Shown in pieces: positions 50,036-61,272 of a stretch of 64,000 nucleotides of DNA (its first letter is position 1; every line of letters starts with the position of its first letter). A program made the translations under genes and the position numbers. This DNA is from Plantago ovata (Eukaryota > Streptophyta > Magnoliopsida > Lamiales > Plantaginaceae), in assembly GCA_028274465.1 (NCBI GenBank), contig CM051458.1, positions 104,734,855 to 104,798,854 on the forward strand, read 5' to 3'. The notes under the pieces are model-generated. The model was not told the origin of the DNA. It did not search any database and saw only the letters and a list, made by a program, of their open reading frames with translations.

Positions 50036-52444
50036 TGGGGTTCCCACATCATTCAAGAAAATGTGGTTACTTGGTGGATTAAGATCAATCCTTATGGAGA
50101 CTTTATTGAGACTTATTTGGGACTAAAAAGTCACACTTAAGCCCCAAATAGACTCCAATGGAGGCTACTAATTAGTAGGCCATGCCATTGGGCTACTAAT
50201 TAGTACCCCATATTTAAGCCCCAAATATGGGACTTACAACAAAATCTCCAATAATATGGAGGAATAAGGGCATAAGGACCCACATAGAATCCTCAAATAA
50301 GCTTCAAACCATTGGAGATATCATTTGGGATGAGTTTGTTTAGGGCTTTTATGTTAAAATACCTCAAATTGAACCCCAACAATAAGGAATGGTGTAAATT
50401 AGTATTTTAGTATTTGGATTTAGCTGGATTTATAGGATGTTTATTGGGAAAATGTGTCCTAGTGAGTAGTAGCAGAGTCATTTAATAAAGTCCGTGTGGG
50501 TTAATGTGTTGGAATTAACTCAAACATAAAGATACAACACTTATTTAATTTCCATAAAAACCAATCATTTAAGTTTGAAATTCGAACATCAGAAATTACC
50601 CACTAAGTGTTGTGTGTCTGATATTATCAGGATATATTCTATAGATTAAAACATATTGTACAAGTGTAGTAAATCGATCATAAAAAATACGGCCAAAACA
50701 ACCAATTTTGAAACAATTTTTATGTTCCAAGTGTTTGTGCAACGTTCAAGAGGCAAATCTCATCATATTAAGGTGCTTAATTGGGGACAGAATCATAAGA
50801 AAAACATGATGATTACATTGTTCATGATATTTTGGAGTATGATGGCAATCGGCTCGCTTCCATTTTTTCCTCTTTGAATTCAAAATAGCCAAATGTACTT
50901 GGATGAGCCTAGCCTGCTCCTTTTACTGTTGACTTTGATGGTCAATGGTCAAGATTTGGTCTGGTTTTGAGGCTTGAACTTTCAAGAATATGTGATGATG
51001 GTCAAGGTTTCGTCAAAGAAACCTAACTATGCTGAATTTTTCATTTTTATCTTGTGGATGGGCAAGTACTCGAGTACACACCTCGTCAAAGAAATATGCA
51101 TAAATATTTCTCCAATAAAAAATAATAAATGGTCTTGATAAATTAGTGTATAATTTTGATTGCAATTAAGTTAGGTTAGGGAAGCGTTTCCACCATTCAA
51201 TATTAAACATAATTATGATTTTTCATGAGAAACTAATTTTGAAAATCACGTTCTCCTGAATAATACTAAATGTTGCAATTTACGGCCAATACATCATCGA
51301 TGATTCAAATTAACATCGTAGTTAATTCTAATAGTACATTTCTAAATTTATGAAAGATTACAAACATTTTGTTTGATTTATATTTAAAATAAAAGTGAAT
51401 TGAACTCAATTTATCTGAATAATCAAAGTAAATCCCGAAATTATTTCTAACACTTATATGATTTTTCCAGTGAATCATCAAACATGGACAAAATTATCCA
51501 GTGAGTGTTTGTAACACCTTAAATTATCCAGCTTATCACTTATTTTAAGCAGAAACAACTTTTTGAGTGTTTGCAACAGTTTATAAGTTGCTTAATTCTC
51601 TTAAATTAAGCTGGATAAGTTGAAGTTGGAGAAGCTGGGTTGTACCTCCTTCACCAGCTTTGAAAACACTACTCTTACAACTTATCTAACTTTTGAGTAG
51701 TTTTTTGCAAATACACATCAAATTCTCTAATAATCCAACTTTATCAACTTCTTCTTAAATTAAATCAATTATTTTAAATTGAAACTATTGTAAATGTGAA
51801 CAAAATTTTATTTACTCCTTGCATCGGAGTAGTACAGTACATTAATCAAAATCGAGTCAAAATCACATTAACTGCAATTTATGACCCTGCTATACAATTA
51901 ATACCGTTGTAAAGTTACTCCACAAAACCGAGGTAAATATGGATCACCTTAAAACTCTCAAGTTACTCTGCCAACACTGTAAAAAAAAGGGAAAAGCTAC
52001 ACAAACACTCCGACTGTCACGGGCAGTAACAAACAGCCACGAGTACTTTTCCATATTCCCATTTTCACCCCCCAAACATTTCCATAACTCCACATCTGGA
52101 CCCCATTCAACCTTTTTTCACTTTTGTCTCACTATTTTCTTTCCTTTCTTGTTGAAACAGAGAACCATCATCATTTGCTGACACCGAAAAACAAGGCAAC
52201 TAAAAAATAAAAAAACAAAACAAAAGATCTGCAAAAAGAGAAACACCCTTTTTACAGTAAGCTCTCATCAATTGTACTTTCGCAATCATGCATTTCTTGA
52301 TATTTAATTTTTTTTACAGTGTTTGATTTTTAATTTTTGATGAAAGATTGTGACATGCAGTGTAGGAAGAGAGTTTTACAGCACCAATGTGATGTGAATT
52401 ATGAGTTTTGATTAGAGAAGAAGGTGATTGAGCAGTTTGAGAAG
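50036..52444. other. Spacer with MITE-like sequence, no gene seen
   Basis: 50090-50300 contains inverted blocks (TACTAATTAGTAG, CCCCATATTTAAGCCCC with CCCCAAATATGGG) resembling a small MITE. 51490-51760 has AACTTATAAGC/GCTTATAAGTTG-type inverted words resembling hAT-type MITEs. Neither could be bounded. The last ~400 bases should be promoter and 5' UTR of the glucosyltransferase. Confidence 0.4.
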
Positions 52445-52841
52445 ATGCAGGGGCATAAAGGTCATTATGCAGAGTCAAATTGGGTTCCATGGAGCTGGAG
52501 GAGAGGTCATGCAAGATATTCTGTGGCATTTTGTGTTTTTCTGCTCTTTATTGGGGTTTATTTCTCCACTTTGATTCTTGACAAGTCTGTTCAGGTAACT
52601 TTTTTTTTTCTTTTCTTTTTATTTGTTTTACTAATTGCAGATCGATTTGAGTTTTTCCAATTTTTTACAGTTTTGCACTTATATGGAACCAACACAATCT
52701 AAAATTTATTTATGGATTTTTTTTAGTGTGAATGTATTATGTATAGAGCCAGTGATCCATGCAGATATGCTTAAATGGGAATAATGCAAGAAATTGAACT
52801 TATGATTTCATTTCCAGGGAACGAAAAAATCGAAAACTTAT

Positions 52842-52893
<52 letters not shown>

Positions 52894-55800
52894 TGTGAAT
52901 GTATTATGTATAGAAGCTTTAATCCATGCAGGTATGCTTAAATGGGAATAATGTAAGAAGTTGAATTAAGGAGATTGACAGTGTTGTGTCTAGTTTAGGT
53001 GATGACAAAATCGGGAAATTCTTACATAGGCCTGCGTTTCTTATATACGTTGTGGTGTGAAATGGTCCACATATATATATGCGTGTGAATATAGACCATG
53101 GTCCATGAAATTCCCTAGACCCCTGACTATGTAAGAATCGCGACATAATGACACGCAGCATCGTGAGACTTGCATTTTAGGCCCTGAGATTAGTTACAGT
53201 TCTACCATATTGAAATCAGCTAGCTCCAAATGTTTGATTCAACTGGCAGGTCTTTAGAATTCTAGAGCGAAAGGCGCAAGTTAGTTTTACAGTTACTATT
53301 TACAATCTCTTTGCATTAGTACCATAACATTAGAGCCAGATAGTATTAGTATTAGCATTTTATTACTCATAGTTCGAACATAACATGACGGAAACTATGT
53401 TGAAACAAGGCTCTAATATTTTTCCTTGTTATGTTACTTGGCTTGCTTTGATTCTCTTGATTTAGTCTTCTGAGGTGTTCATACAAGTTAACTACTTGTG
53501 TTCTTTATGAAGACAGAGAAGGCATTGTCGTCAGTCAGAATATCCGAAATTCCACTGGATTGTCAAGCCGGTAACCAGACTGTAACATGCCCTGCCAATT
53601 ACTACCCATCAGTTTTCAAGAAATTCGATCAAACAATTTCACCCAATTCGTGCCCTCACTACTTTCGGTGGATACACGAGGATCTACTCCCCTGGAAGCA
53701 CACCGGGATAACGAAAGAAATGGTTGAAAGAGCCAATATAACAGCCAATTTCAGATTAGTTGTATTGAATGGGAGAGCTTATGTGGAGACGTACGCGAAA
53801 GCATTTCAGACGAGAGATGTTTTCACATTGTGGGGTATTTTACAGTTATTGAGGCGGTATCCTGGTCAGTTACCTGATTTGGACTTGATGTTCGACTGTG
53901 TTGACTGGCCTGTGATCAAGTCGATCGACTATCAGGGACCAAACGCCCCCAAGCCTCCACCTTTGTTTCGGTACTGTGGGGATAATCAGACACTTGATAT
54001 CGTCTTTCCCGACTGGTCTTACTGGGGCTGGTAATGTTCATTTTAGGCCAACAAACTTATTTCTCAATGCTTTTTTACTCAACTGTAAGTTGATTTTGTG
54101 CGATTTCAGGGCAGAAATTAATATTAAACCATGGGAAGCGTTGCTGGGGAACTTGGATGAAGGTAATCATCGGGTGAGATGGATGGATAGGGAGCCTTAT
54201 GCCTACTGGAAAGGCAATCCACACGTGGATGCAAAAAGGCAGGAACTTCTCAAGTGCAACGTGTCTGATAAGCAAGATTGGAATGCTCGTGTTTATGTAC
54301 AGGTAACGAATGTAGAGAAACAATTGTTTACTGCAAAGTACATCAAATCAAATAGTCCTAGTCCAGACAAGAGAGACTAGAGAGTATCCATAAACTCTTA
54401 TATCTTTATTATTTATTTATTTGCTTAATCATGTTTCAATTTTATTTCATGCACTGAAAGCCTAAAATGAAATAAGTCCTGCATTATTATTACTTGATTG
54501 GCATCAATATTCTTTCAATGTTTGACGTTTTGCTGATTTGTATGCTTTTTGAGACCATCTTATATGTACATCGCAAATTCGCAATACTCAAAAGTCGGAA
54601 CTTGTATAATGGCACTTGCAGGATTGGGCAAAGGAGGGCCAGGAAGGGTTCAAACAATCAGATTTGGCAAGCCAATGTGTACACAGGTAAATATACTTCA
54701 TAGTATTTTATCCATAGAGTTCACAGTTGAAAGAATTTAGTAAAATATATCCTATAGAACACAGATCCTGTTCAAGTAAGGCCGTGCCATGTATCTCGAG
54801 TTCTATCTTTTATATAGTGCTTCCCTCTTGCTGCTCTCTACTGATGTGGGATCTTGTTACTTGCTGCCTTTTCATGGGCTTAGTTAAGATTCATCACCAA
54901 TACTACTACTAGTGAAACAGAATACCAAATCTAGGTATCTAGCATTCCTGTTCCCTTTGTGAAGGGGTTGGTAAGGTAAAATAGAGTACCCTTAATTTGC
55001 TAACCACAGAAGCTCTTCCACATAATGTTGTGCCCTTAAACGTTACAATGGAAAAGAAGCAAAAAGATGGGGGGAAGCCTGTCAGACAGCTGCAAGACCA
55101 TCCCGGCCAGCCGTGGCTGAGCCGAGAACGATCCTCTACGGCAACCGAGTGGCTTGAATCAAAGCCAAACGGTGCTGTTAATCACGCTCTGGTCGAGCAG
55201 CCAATTTTGTGCCCTTAAACGTTACAATGGAAAAGAAGCAAAAAGATGGAGGGGAAGCCTGTCAGACAGCTGCAAGACCATCCCGGCCAGCCGTGGCTGA
55301 GCCGAGAACGATCCTCTACAGCAACCGAGTGGCTTGAATCAAAGCCAAACGGTGCTGTTAATCACGCTCTGGTCGAGCAGCCATAGTTCATCCACCAGGC
55401 TTAGTTTTCTGTCTCCTTAGAAATCAAGGATGCAGAGGTACGATCCTATAGAACAGATCCTGTTCAAGTAAGGTCGTGCCTTGTAACCTTGGCTCTCTCA
55501 ATAATATACTGCTTCTCTCTTTTTCTGTTTACTGATGTGGGATCTTGACACTTGCTTCTTTTATCTTCTAGTTGGTCTCATGGGCTTAATTGGGCCATTA
55601 TTGGACCAAGTTAAATCCACTAAAATCATACAAATAGTAAGAAGATGACCAAATCTCTAGCTTGTACCCGTTATATTATCTCGAATTGACTGCGGTGCTG
55701 ATCAATACTGTCTACTTGACATTCAGATACAAAATTTATATTGAGGGATCGGCGTGGTCAGTCAGTGAGAAGTACATTCTTGCCTGTGATTCTGTTACGT

Positions 55801-56424
55801 TTATCGTAGCACCCAAGTACTACGATTTCTTCACGAGGAGTTTAATGCCGGTTAAGCACTACTGGCCTATAAATCTGGAAGACCAATGCAGATCCATCAA
55901 ATTTGCTGTTGACTGGTGCAACAGACACAAGAAAAAGGTCAGTCTTCTATACTCGAAGCTCGTGTTACTTGGGCTAACAACAGTTGTTACGTACTTTTTT
56001 GGCATATACAAATTTTCTTCTACACTTGTTGAGTATTCATCCTCATCATCCTGAGCAGGCCCAAGAAATCGGGAGGGAAGCAAGCAAATTCATACAAAAT
56101 GATCTGAAGATGGAGTATGTGTACGATTACATGTTCCATCTTTTAAACGAGTACGGAAAGCTTATGAGATACAAGCCCACAATACCAGATAACGCAACTG
56201 AACTCTGCTCAGAGACAATGGCTTGCCCTGCCGAAGGAAGGCAGAAGGATTTCATGCTTGATTCAATGGTGATGGGGCCAAAAGACACAAAACCTTGTTC
56301 ATTGCTTCCTGCATTTAGTCCTGCTGCAGTTCGACTGTACTTTAATAGAAAAGCGAATGCAGTAAAGAAAATCGAGTCGTGGGAGCGCAAGTATTGGGAC
56401 AGTGCTCAAAATCAGCAGATGTAG
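52445..56424 (+). CDS. CAP10/rumi-like O-glucosyltransferase (DUF821 family), membrane-anchored
   Basis: Six exons join in frame: 52445-52594, 53513-54030, 54110-54302, 54622-54686, 55727-55937, 56059-56424; 500 residues. I start at the first ATG (MQGHKGHYAESNWVPWSW) since the frame upstream has none. Residues 25-45 form one hydrophobic span, giving a type II Golgi/ER protein. The catalytic region includes FRWIHEDLLPWKHTGIT, YPGQLPDLDLMFDCVDWPVI, FPDWSYWGWAEINIKPW, REPYAYWKGNP and YKIYIEGSAWSVSEKYILAC. Relatives are human POGLUT/rumi and plant O-glucosyltransferase rumi homologues, glycosylating secretory-pathway acceptors or cell-wall glycans; the plant substrate is not known to me. The exon 2 acceptor is placed at GAAG/ACAGAG to keep the frame. 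Intron 4 (54687-55726) carries a repeat-derived insertion, apparently tolerated. Confidence 0.93.
52845..52897. repeat. Poly-T / (GT)n microsatellite in intron 1
   Basis: T36 followed by eight or nine GT units, within intron 1 of the glucosyltransferase. Length is likely polymorphic and hard to sequence exactly. Confidence 0.95.
54750..55610 (+). mobile_element. Composite TRIM/LTR-like element in glucosyltransferase intron 4
   Basis: Related direct repeats bound it: 54750-54890 and 55444-55610 share TCCTATAGAAC, AGATCCTGTTCAAGTAAGG, CTGATGTGGGATCTTG and TCATGGGCTTA. Inside are two tandem units of 179 bp (next entry). A third relative lies inverted at 48205-48425. Terminal direct repeats around a short non-coding core are the layout of miniature LTR elements. 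However, the two ends diverge after CATGGGCTTA and I see no primer-binding site or target duplication, so the class is tentative. Confidence 0.5.
55028..55385 (+). repeat. Two near-identical 179-bp tandem units
   Basis: The unit TTGTGCCCTTAAACGTTACA...GCTCTGGTCGAGCAGCCA runs 55028-55206 and again 55207-55385. The copies differ at very few positions (a G run of GATGGGGGG versus GATGGAGGGG, and CTACGG versus CTACAG), so the duplication is recent. The unit is GC-rich relative to its surroundings. Confidence 0.95.
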
Positions 56425-56766
56425 GCACAAGAAAATGATTTCAATGTATCAGTAATTCTGTATGTATTCTCATGTCCTGAAAAATTAATCCAAAATCCCT
56501 CATGGGTGCATGTAAATGTAATTAACTCCGGGTTTAAATGCAAAAGTTTATGAAACATGGGAATTCCTTTTTTTAATATGTAATATCCTACATCGTACTT
56601 CAGTTGAGACGATATATTGTTGAAAATTCAGAGTTGAAACTGAAAATTTTACCAAGTTAAAAAGTTGCAACAATTTATTTTGTTAAAATACAGAGTTAAA
56701 AGTGAAAATTCATAAGATAGAAGTATTCCAATATAGGCTTCCATTTGTAAACTTGGGCAGCATTTA

Positions 56767-58177
56767 TCATTTGTGAAGTTCCATGACCCACAAAGGAAAA
56801 GCCTGACACATTTTGTGGATCTGTTTGAAGCGTGCTTGTTGGGCCAAGGCTCGAAACTCGTTAAATGTTCTCTCTTTACCACCTGGGTTATAAGCCATCA
56901 TTATCACATCAGCCTTGGTCACTCTTGTAAATTCTGGCCCACTATCTGGCTCATCTGGAACTACAAATTCAGCTATAATCACTTTTCCATTGCTTGGAAG
57001 TGCTCTATAACAATTCTTCAAGAGTTTTACACATTGTGCATCACTCCAATCGTGACAAATCCACTGCAACGTACGTGAAAAAGGCGAATTAGTCTTTTGT
57101 TATCAATCGATCGGTTGGAAAATCGAGATGAAATTTAGGTTTACCTTCATGAATATGGCATCCGCATTTGGCAAGCTAACAAACATGTCACCTGGCACGT
57201 GCTCTAGTCCTAAAAAATTACATCAATTGTGTCAATTCGAGTCAAAGTATTAACATTAATGTCAATAAGAGAATTTCGAATCAAAAAATGAGCATGCCTG
57301 GATAGGATGGAGCATTGCGAACAACATGAGGCAAATCGAAATTGAACCCCTTGATAGAGGGATACTTGGTGATGATCATATTAAGTATTGTGCCATTTCC
57401 ACCACCAACATCCACCAATGACTTGAGGCCCTCGAACCCTTTGTATGATTCGACAATTCTTTTCGCTATTCTTGAGGATTCAGCTGACATAGCTTCGTTG
57501 AAAATTTTATTATAACTCGGATCTCTAGCTAGGTATTCAAATGAATTCATACCATGTGCTCGGTTGAATGGGATCCCGCCTTCAAGAATCGCATCTTTTA
57601 AATGGTACCTAATCGTCAAACATACGGTTACATATATGAGTAAATAGTAACACTCTTGAATTATACTCTAAAAGTTATGAATCGAAAATTACACGTAAAC
57701 CTTCTAGTCAAGATAAAGTCAAAATTACATATAAACCAGGGATCCGTTAGAAATGACATACCAACTCTCCATGGAGACCTTATCATGATTCAATAGCAAC
57801 AAAGGAGCAATTGAGACTCCACCTTCACTCATAGTCAAAACCTTGCACACTGGCGCCAGAGAGTAACGGCGCTCGACTCCACCATCGGGTACCGTACAAA
57901 CGAGGATGGATTGGGCAGAGAGGAAACGTAGCATCCGGTCAATCATGTTAGCTGCATCGGGGTTGGTGGTCGGAAGCTGAGCAGCTAGTTCAGAAGCGGA
58001 AGCATTGAGGCCGGATTTTTTAATGAGGTCAAGAAGATCAAGCTCTAGAACTGTCTTGAGTACCATTGGAAGCACTGCTCCTATGGAAAGTGTTGTGGCC
58101 AACGAGGAAACTGCTTCTTCTTCTGCTGAATAAGAAGATTGATCATTTGCTTTATTGGTTTCAGAAATTGAACCCAT
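56767..58177 (-). CDS. COMT-like class II O-methyltransferase
   Basis: Four exons, 58177-57762, 57608-57298, 57209-57145 and 57063-56767, give 362 residues, the usual COMT length. The N-terminal dimerisation domain reads [20 protein letters not shown]. The SAM-binding motif is [20 protein letters not shown], then [12 protein letters not shown]. The catalytic His is in [13 protein letters not shown], with [17 protein letters not shown] and [19 protein letters not shown] following. By family, it methylates phenolic hydroxyls of phenylpropanoids, flavonoids or alkaloids in the cytosol using SAM. The C-terminus ([10 protein letters not shown]) departs from lignin COMT, so a specialised substrate is likely. 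The junction after SYPG uses CCAG/GCATGC with acceptor TTTTTTAG/GACTAG, a GC-AG intron (57210-57297); no GT donor lies nearby. Convergent with the glucosyltransferase (343 bases between stops). Confidence 0.9.
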
Positions 58178-58230
58178 TTTTTACTTTTAGGTTTAGTTGT
58201 GATTTTAATCTTGTAATTGTAGTTGAATGA

Positions 58231-58239
58231 CTATTTATA
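58231..58239 (-). promoter_or_regulatory. TATA box candidate for the O-methyltransferase
   Basis: The minus strand reads GCATATAAATAGTC about 55 bases upstream of the ATG, a strong TATAAATA match leaving a short 5' UTR. Confidence 0.55.
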
Positions 58240-59159
58240 TGCATAAGAAGAGCACTAAAACTATTGTATGAAAACTATATCATACTCGATCGGTCGCGAT
58301 TTAAAGAATTAGTACCATCTTCAATTAGCTAGTAGCATGCATGCGACATGCCTAAGATCAACCGGATGATACATGCATGCCTAGACTACCGTTGAGATTA
58401 TTTAAAAAGTTATTAGAAGAAGTGATGTCATTAGTTACTTACTTATTGATTATTGAGTTATTTACTTATTTCTAGTGCTATTATATAAGGATTGATATGT
58501 GATATAATATACCGATCGATATTGTATAATTAGTAACTGTCTGTTTAAAGGGTTACATTAGTGAATACTAAAAGGGGAAAAAGAAGTAATTACTCCCGCC
58601 TGTTGGAGAGAGGTGAGTTTCATTTGATATTTCATAAACCATAATCGTTGTAGATTTCTCCTCCAATGTTTCATTAAGTTAGCCAAAAGAATTATCTATA
58701 TTTGTGAAAAATTAACTCGTACTAATTGATAAAAGTGGACAACAACTTCCTGTCTAGTTTATTGGGCATATGAGATTCTTCTCTCGGGGAAAACTTGTTC
58801 AAATGTCCTATATACCCCATATAAGGTAAATTATCATTACTCATTTGTAATAATAGAAAAAAAATCCATAAAACTTCTGATTTATACGCCCTAAACAATT
58901 TTCTTTAGTTTTCTTTCCAAAAACAACTTCTGGCCGAGAAAGTACCACGACAATTTAAGTTATCTGTTGTATAATGTTTTTGTCCAGGATCATGTGAGTA
59001 ACTTTGTGTTTTGTAATCCTCTTTTGGTTTAAGTAATGCATGATCTTTAAAATTGTAAATACAGTTACATACAGGCAAGAGAGGACCACCATGTGACCCG
59101 TCCCGCATTAATTTGCATGCAATTTTAAATTTTGGGAGCGGTGCGGGGTAACCCTGTTT
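58240..59159. other. O-methyltransferase upstream spacer
   Basis: No gene seen. Repeated GATCGATC/CGATCGG words occur near 58285-58520. The last ~100 bases may be decayed 3' end of the NB-LRR pseudogene. Confidence 0.45.
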
Positions 59160-60640
59160 CACCAAACCGTTCTTCCCCTGTTTATGTTGTATTGTATTCT
59201 CAAGTTTATTTGCGGTATTAACTGCAATAGAGCCAACACGCTCCATGTGCAACAGTTCCAGCCTCATTACCAATTGATCTGGAATTCCTTTAAACTACTT
59301 GCAATTTTTTAGTACAACCTCTCTCAAATTCACAAAGGCTTTGCCTAGTGGTGAATATGTGGCTGCTAATACAAGAACCTTTATATTCTTTGGGAACCAT
59401 TTGTACGAAGGAATTCCCCTCAAAGGTTTCTTAACTGCTTCTTAGCTTCAACTTTTCAAGATGATCTAACTTATTCAAGCACGACTCAGAATCTATAAGC
59501 TTATTCAGTTCACCTTGAATCCCTAATAGCTTGAGGTTTTTCGCCTTGCTACAAACATCAATCGTGCAGCTTTCAGGTGATAATATGTTAATCATGTGAA
59601 GGTTATCTCCACTTTCACCAGATTTATATTTCTTTCTTAAAATAATGAATGTGTAAGACTTGAAATGCCTAAGCTGCTTCATCTTCCATATGTTCGCCTT
59701 CATTGAAAGTGTAGGTGATGAAGTGTACACTTCAAGCATTCCAAAGTTTGTAAATTTCCTTAGGAAGGAACTCAAACTCAACTAATAATATTTGATCTAT
59801 TCAACGACGATATGATGTTTAAATTATTCAATTTACCATAATTCAAAATTAAAAATCAAGAAAACAACAAAAACGAATCAAATGAATAGTAGTTGTTTTA
59901 AATTATCCAATCTAATCCAACACATAACATAATTATGCACATTGTCGTCTATTTTGAATACTATATATTAGAGAATTTTCTGTTCTTGTTAGTTTTTTTC
60001 ATTTTCATTTTGAATTTTTCTTTCTCTTTGTGGGTCAAAATCAATACCATTAATGTGTTTGTTTTTATAGATATAGATATATAGACGTCTCTTCTGTGTT
60101 ACATATATCATTGAGAATGTCCCAATCACTGAAATGCCAAAAGTCAGTCCACCACACTTTTTAGTTATTTTCTTGCCAATATCTTCCAGTTCTGAAGGGC
60201 TAAGGGTTACCGTATGCTTCTATATGAAAGAGCTCACAACTTTCATCTTCATTAAGGACCCTAAGGTAGTTGATAGGTCTTGTACTCGCATGTTGTGTTC
60301 GTGTAGTAATCAAGGTTTTGCCTAGTTTATTTTTCTTAATTGGCAAGACTTCTTGGATTTTCTTCCATGTTTGGATTGTCCACACATCATCCAGGAATAT
60401 CATGAATCTACCTCTTTCTAGCCGTGTACGTAACAATGTTACTGTTCGAAACACCAATGGTACTCTTATCAGACTCTTGGATGGTCTTTTAAAAAATGGC
60501 TAGAAGCACATTATTCAGGTTAAACTCTTGAGAAACATTAACCCAAACGATTGTTAGGAAAAGTTTTAAAATTCTTGGATCATGATAAATCTTCCACGCT
60601 AGTGTCGTCTTGCCTAGTCCATGCATGCAACAATAGAGCA
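59160..60640 (-). pseudogene. NB-LRR pseudogene with deletions
   Basis: The minus strand shows, in order: P-loop HGLGKTTLAWKIYHDPR (~60630), RNBS-A TIVWVNVSQEFNLNNVLLAI then a TAA, kinase-2 GRFMIFLDDVWTIQTWKKI and RNBS-B GKTLITTRTQ (60457-60200), then in another frame CGGLTFGISVIG (decayed GLPL, ~60130). ARC2 and the MHD region are missing. LRR-like sequence resumes at 59781-59431 (LKLLGIQGELNKLIDSESCL), and a decayed NLR tail (LVMRLELLHMERVGS...NTIQHKQGKNG) lies near 59270-59165. At least one stop, several frame changes and a deletion. It is a different NLR lineage from the 5.3-7.8 kb gene, judging by the LAWKIYHDPRI and WTIQTWKKIQEVLP motifs. Confidence 0.85.
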
Positions 60641-61272
60641 AACTTCACACATTTTATGCTTGGAGTAGTGGATCATCTCCAAAGCCTATCAGTTTGTGAG
60701 ATTTGTCGATGGTAGTTTAAGCAGGAGGGGATGACACTTGAGTTCCGGCATGACATTGGCAAATTGATATTGCGTGATGATTTTCGTAAGAAACTCGAAA
60801 TTTGGATTAATTGTGCAGTGGTGAAAGGTCTTGAGGAGTTAAATATCCATAATCTTCACTGCATATCAGTACCAGATTCATTTTACTCCAACTCTGGCAT
60901 AACGAAGATTGTGTTTGAGCTGTGTGCGCGTGACGCCAGAGTCCATGGTGAATTGGGGTTCTTTATAAGAAATTTGTCTGGTTAAAAATTTTCGCAAATA
61001 ACTCCCTGTGAAGAGTTCTGGATGGGTGCCTTAATGTTAAAAGGCTAGAGCTAAGAGATTGTTACTTAACCGGTTCAGTGATTATTTCATCTGTCACGAT
61101 CGAATCGTTGTTAATATCTGACATTCTATTCAACAGTTTCACCCATGAATCTGGTTCGGTGGAAACAACACACCCTATCTGGTAGTGTTGGAGATTTCAA
61201 GAAGGATACTTGCTCAAATCAGCTTCAGGTCTAAACCATCCCGTTTGAAAGAGTCGAGAATTACTTGTGGAC

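Noticed and set aside
54997-55218. 73-codon frame through the 179-bp units as a possible captured gene
   Set aside because: The two units differ by an indel that shifts the frame, and no family is recognisable; better treated as repeat.
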